A DNA stretch of 64,000 nucleotides from Fidelibacterota bacterium. Its GTDB lineage: Bacteria; Pseudomonadota; Alphaproteobacteria; Rhodospirillales; Rhodospirillaceae. The first letter of the stretch is position 1. Every line of letters begins with the position of its first letter. The stretch is from the NCBI GenBank assembly GCA_947476895.1, contig CANJRX010000001.1, positions 62,001-126,000 of the forward strand, read 5' to 3'. A model generated the notes under the pieces. The model did not search any database, had not been told where the DNA came from, and worked only from the letters and a program-made list of their open reading frames with translations. This document shows, in pieces, positions 61,982-64,000 of the stretch. A program made the position numbers and the translations under genes.

Positions 61982-62549
61982 AATCGTGCGGCTGGCGCGG
62001 TGGCGGCGCCGGCTTGCGCTGGTCTTCGGCTGCCGTCGGTTCGGGTTCGGTGGTGTTTATCACAACCTCGGCCGTAGCATCTGACGGCAACACAACAGGA
62101 TCTTTGTCCAAACGCGGCTTAGCAACTTTACCGCCAGCCAGGGCGCGTTCCAGCGCCTCGATCAGATTGGCGACGCCGACAGGTTTCACAAGGAAGGCCG
62201 AGATCCCGAGCCGCGCCGCGCTGCGGTAAAGGTCCATATTGTTATCGCCCGTCATCATGACGACCGGCAATTTCTTCAGAATTTCTGATTTAGCCGCCCG
62301 CAGTTTTTCAATGAACTTAAGCCCGTTCATACCCAGCAGGTGATAGTCGACAATAGCGACATGAGCGAGGTTTGGATTTTGCTCGAGATTATAAAATGCA
62401 TCTTCGCCTGAACGCGCGGCATGCAAGCCGCCGACATGGCTTTTCAACATGCTTTCCACGAGGTCGAGCACAAAGTTTTGGTCCTCGACCACGAGGACCG
62501 AGGCCTCCTTTAGGGGCCGCGGCGTTTTATCTTTGTCTTTGGATCCCAC
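61971..62549 (-). CDS. Single-domain response regulator with C-terminal tail
   Basis: 192 residues. The receiver domain spans about 12-135. The acidic pair is in LVVEDQNFV, the phospho-acceptor Asp in VAIVDYHLLGMNG, Thr in VVMMTGDN and Lys in FLVKPVGV. The tail (about 140-192) is Pro/Glu rich with no output domain, so it may act by protein-protein contact. The start is a GTG at 62549 with GGGAGG eight bases upstream; the open frame reaches 62636. No histidine kinase gene is nearby. Confidence 0.85.
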   Translation of the reverse strand: MGSKDKDKTPRPLKEASVLVVEDQNFVLDLVESMLKSHVGGLHAARSGEDAFYNLEQNPNLAHVAIVDYHLLGMNGLKFIEKLRAAKSEILKKLPVVMMTGDNNMDLYRSAARLGISAFLVKPVGVANLIEALERALAGGKVAKPRLDKDPVVLPSDATAEVVINTTEPEPTAAEDQRKPAPPPRQPHDFKA

Positions 62550-62656
62550 GGATACGGCCTCCCGGCTCACATCGGCGTATGCATGATCATAGGATAGGAC
62601 CAACCGGTTAATCCACCGCGGAACTGTACCCTTCACGGATGTGGATCAGATAACGC

Positions 62657-63478
62657 TTAGATAACAATCGTAGCGGCTTCGTTCTCTAAAAACCGCAGGA
62701 TCGACAAGGCGGCCATATGGGAGGTCTTGGGATTATCAGGCGAAGGATTGGCGTTGATCCGTAAAGAGAGGCTGCCAAAGGCGCCCTCGGCTTCCAGGTG
62801 ATGCACGTTCTGGGTCACGTTGGGATCAGCCACAAGTTCGACTCGGGTGGCTTCGAAGCCCATGCCCGCCAGTGCCGCCGTGGCGGCGACATTGGCGTTC
62901 TTTGGGAACGTGAGGGCAGCTTCGCGCGCGTTACCGGAAAAAATCACGGTCGGTACGGTGATCGCATCAAGATCATGCGCGCTTTCAGCCGGCGTGCCTT
63001 TCCAAGCTTTCGGCGGTTTGCTTGAGCGCAGCGTAACCTTTGTAAGCCCTGCGAGCTTTCCTGAAGAGAGCGCGTCTACACCCGGCAAGGCACCCGCAAC
63101 CAGTTTCAGCTTGCCCGCGGATTTTGCGGCGGCGGCTTTGATCGTGTTCCACAATGATTCATCGGCGAGGCTGCCGGTGGACGCGAGGATGAAATCGACG
63201 CCCGCTTCAAGCACCGGCGCGGCATAGGCCGCAACCGCGCTATGACCGGCGCATTCAACGACGCGGTCGGGCTTGAAGGCGAGAAGCTCGGCCAAGGAGT
63301 TCACAAGGGGATGCGCGCCGACAGAGGCTTTATCGCCGCCCATGCCCAAGGCCGCAACGACCTGCAGCCGCGACCCGGGGGCCGCGCAGAACTGCGTCAC
63401 GATTTTCGCGATAGCGCCATTGCCGATAAGAGCGATTTTCAAAGCTGCCGACCCGGAATATTGAACCTTGCCGGTCAT
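62657..63478 (-). CDS. nadX: L-aspartate dehydrogenase
   Basis: 273 residues. The NAD-binding start is KIALIGNGAIAKIVTQF, with VVECAGHSAVAAYAAPVLEAG, ILASTGSLAD, and the family's C-terminal signature INANPSPDNPKTSHMAALSILRFL. It oxidises L-aspartate to iminoaspartate, the first step toward NAD in organisms lacking NadB. No nadA/nadC genes are in the window. The ATG at 63478 (MTGKVQYS) is chosen; another ATG is three codons upstream. Confidence 0.88.
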   Translation of the reverse strand: MTGKVQYSGSAALKIALIGNGAIAKIVTQFCAAPGSRLQVVAALGMGGDKASVGAHPLVNSLAELLAFKPDRVVECAGHSAVAAYAAPVLEAGVDFILASTGSLADESLWNTIKAAAAKSAGKLKLVAGALPGVDALSSGKLAGLTKVTLRSSKPPKAWKGTPAESAHDLDAITVPTVIFSGNAREAALTFPKNANVAATAALAGMGFEATRVELVADPNVTQNVHHLEAEGAFGSLSLRINANPSPDNPKTSHMAALSILRFLENEAATIVI

Positions 63479-63513
63479 ACCATACACAGCAGGCGAGGCA
63501 ACTGCGCGGGTAA

Positions 63514-64000
63514 CTAGGTAGACTTTTCCGCGAGGCGGCGTTCCAGATGATCAAGGCGGTCCGCGCCCCAAAACGGCTCGCCGTCCAACAGTGTATAAGG
63601 TGCGCCGTTCATGCCTTCGGCTTTGGCGGTTTCCACAGCTTTGATGACGGCCCGCTTGGCGCCTATGTCTTTTTCAGCCGCCACGATCTCGGCTTCGGTC
63701 ACGGGCAGATCTTTACAAGCCGCGAGAATCTCGGGTGCTGTGGCGATGCTGCGGCCATGGCCGAACAGCTGCAGCATGACGGCGCGGGCGAAAGCATGAG
63801 ACAGCCCCTCGTCCCGCGCCTTGAGCAGATAAAAAGCATAACGCGCGAGCTTTACATCTGGCGGAAACGGATCGGGCAGACGCGAGGGCAATCCGGCAAA
63901 TTCACAGCTGCGGGCGAAGTCGATTTTGAGATACTCGAATTTCGCCTGGATCATCATGGGCGGTGTGACGCCTTGCGCTTGGAACAGGTGACCCAGCGAA
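63514..64000 (-). CDS. DsbA family / 2-hydroxychromene-2-carboxylate isomerase-like protein, partial
   Basis: At least 162 residues; the reading frame stays open to the right edge, so the N-terminus is outside the window. Visible segments are SLGHLFQAQGVTPPMMIQAK at the edge, then FEYLKIDFARSCEFAGLP, LPDPFPPDVKLARYAFYLLKARDEG and the C-terminal GMNGAPYTLLDGEPFWGADRLDHLERRL. This is the kappa-class GST/HCCA isomerase pattern (VPxxxxxGExFWGxDRL). It may isomerise aromatic degradation products or act as a glutathione-dependent enzyme. Confidence 0.85.
   Translation of the reverse strand, partial: SLGHLFQAQGVTPPMMIQAKFEYLKIDFARSCEFAGLPSRLPDPFPPDVKLARYAFYLLKARDEGLSHAFARAVMLQLFGHGRSIATAPEILAACKDLPVTEAEIVAAEKDIGAKRAVIKAVETAKAEGMNGAPYTLLDGEPFWGADRLDHLERRLAEKST

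Overview
The window reads as chromosome of an alphaproteobacterium with roughly 60 percent GC. Pointers are the Hsp20-DUF1150 gene pair, a DUF4169 protein, an NdvA/ChvA-type exporter remnant, the TldD/TldE pair, a bifunctional MnmC and a TPP-riboswitch-controlled thiC. I cannot place it to family. Coding density is high and there is no prophage, CRISPR array or intact insertion sequence.

Layout. 0-4.4 kb: an exported beta-propeller protein with a CxxCH motif, divergent from an exported M28 peptidase. 4.4-9.2 kb: a five-gene archaic chaperone-usher fimbrial operon of the spore-coat-U type, with a perfect 14-bp hairpin after the major subunit gene. 9.4-19.8 kb: metabolic and housekeeping genes (PEP mutase-like, CMD-like, IorA/IorB-like molybdenum hydroxylase, prolyl-tRNA editing protein, TldE/TldD, MnmC). 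19.8-22.3 kb: a regulatory island with a palindromic repeat element, a candidate minus-strand small RNA, two matching palindromes 63 bp apart, and a DUF6502-DUF5666 gene pair. 22.4-27.3 kb: two outer-membrane proteins, a BrnT/BrnA toxin-antitoxin pair and a patatin-like protein. 27.5-35.6 kb: an RND efflux pair, proline iminopeptidase, an MFS transporter and Hsp20-DUF1150, followed by tRNA-Arg(CCT).

35.9-44.5 kb is a scarred segment. Three breakpoints lie within 8 kb. A rhodanese gene and an MmgE/PrpD gene are both cut at about 36.61 kb. A BlaR1/M56 sensor is joined in frame to an SRPBCC (AHSA1) domain at about 38.38 kb. An NdvA-like ABC exporter lost its N-terminus at about 44.36 kb, where the 3' end of an unrelated plus-strand gene begins. 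Among them sit a BlaI-type repressor with a clear operator, a lytic polysaccharide monooxygenase-like protein, a TPR glycosyltransferase and two Rossmann-fold dehydrogenases with predicted export signals.

44.5-64 kb: two YkgJ paralogues, a VOC/MarR divergent pair with an operator, FkbM and other methyltransferases, a ModA-like binding protein, dienelactone hydrolase, vWA (DUF1194), UPF0178, a RhlE-type helicase, a membrane-anchored degenerate cyclase, thiolase, the TPP riboswitch with thiC, a GT41 O-GlcNAc-transferase-like protein, MtgA, a response regulator, aspartate dehydrogenase, and a DsbA/HCCA-isomerase-type protein that runs off the right edge.

The most interesting candidates are the DUF6502 island (possible operator loop around a divergent small-RNA promoter) and the cluster of gene-breaking junctions, including a repressor-coupled M56-SRPBCC chimera. 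All functions are from reading the sequence; no database search was possible.
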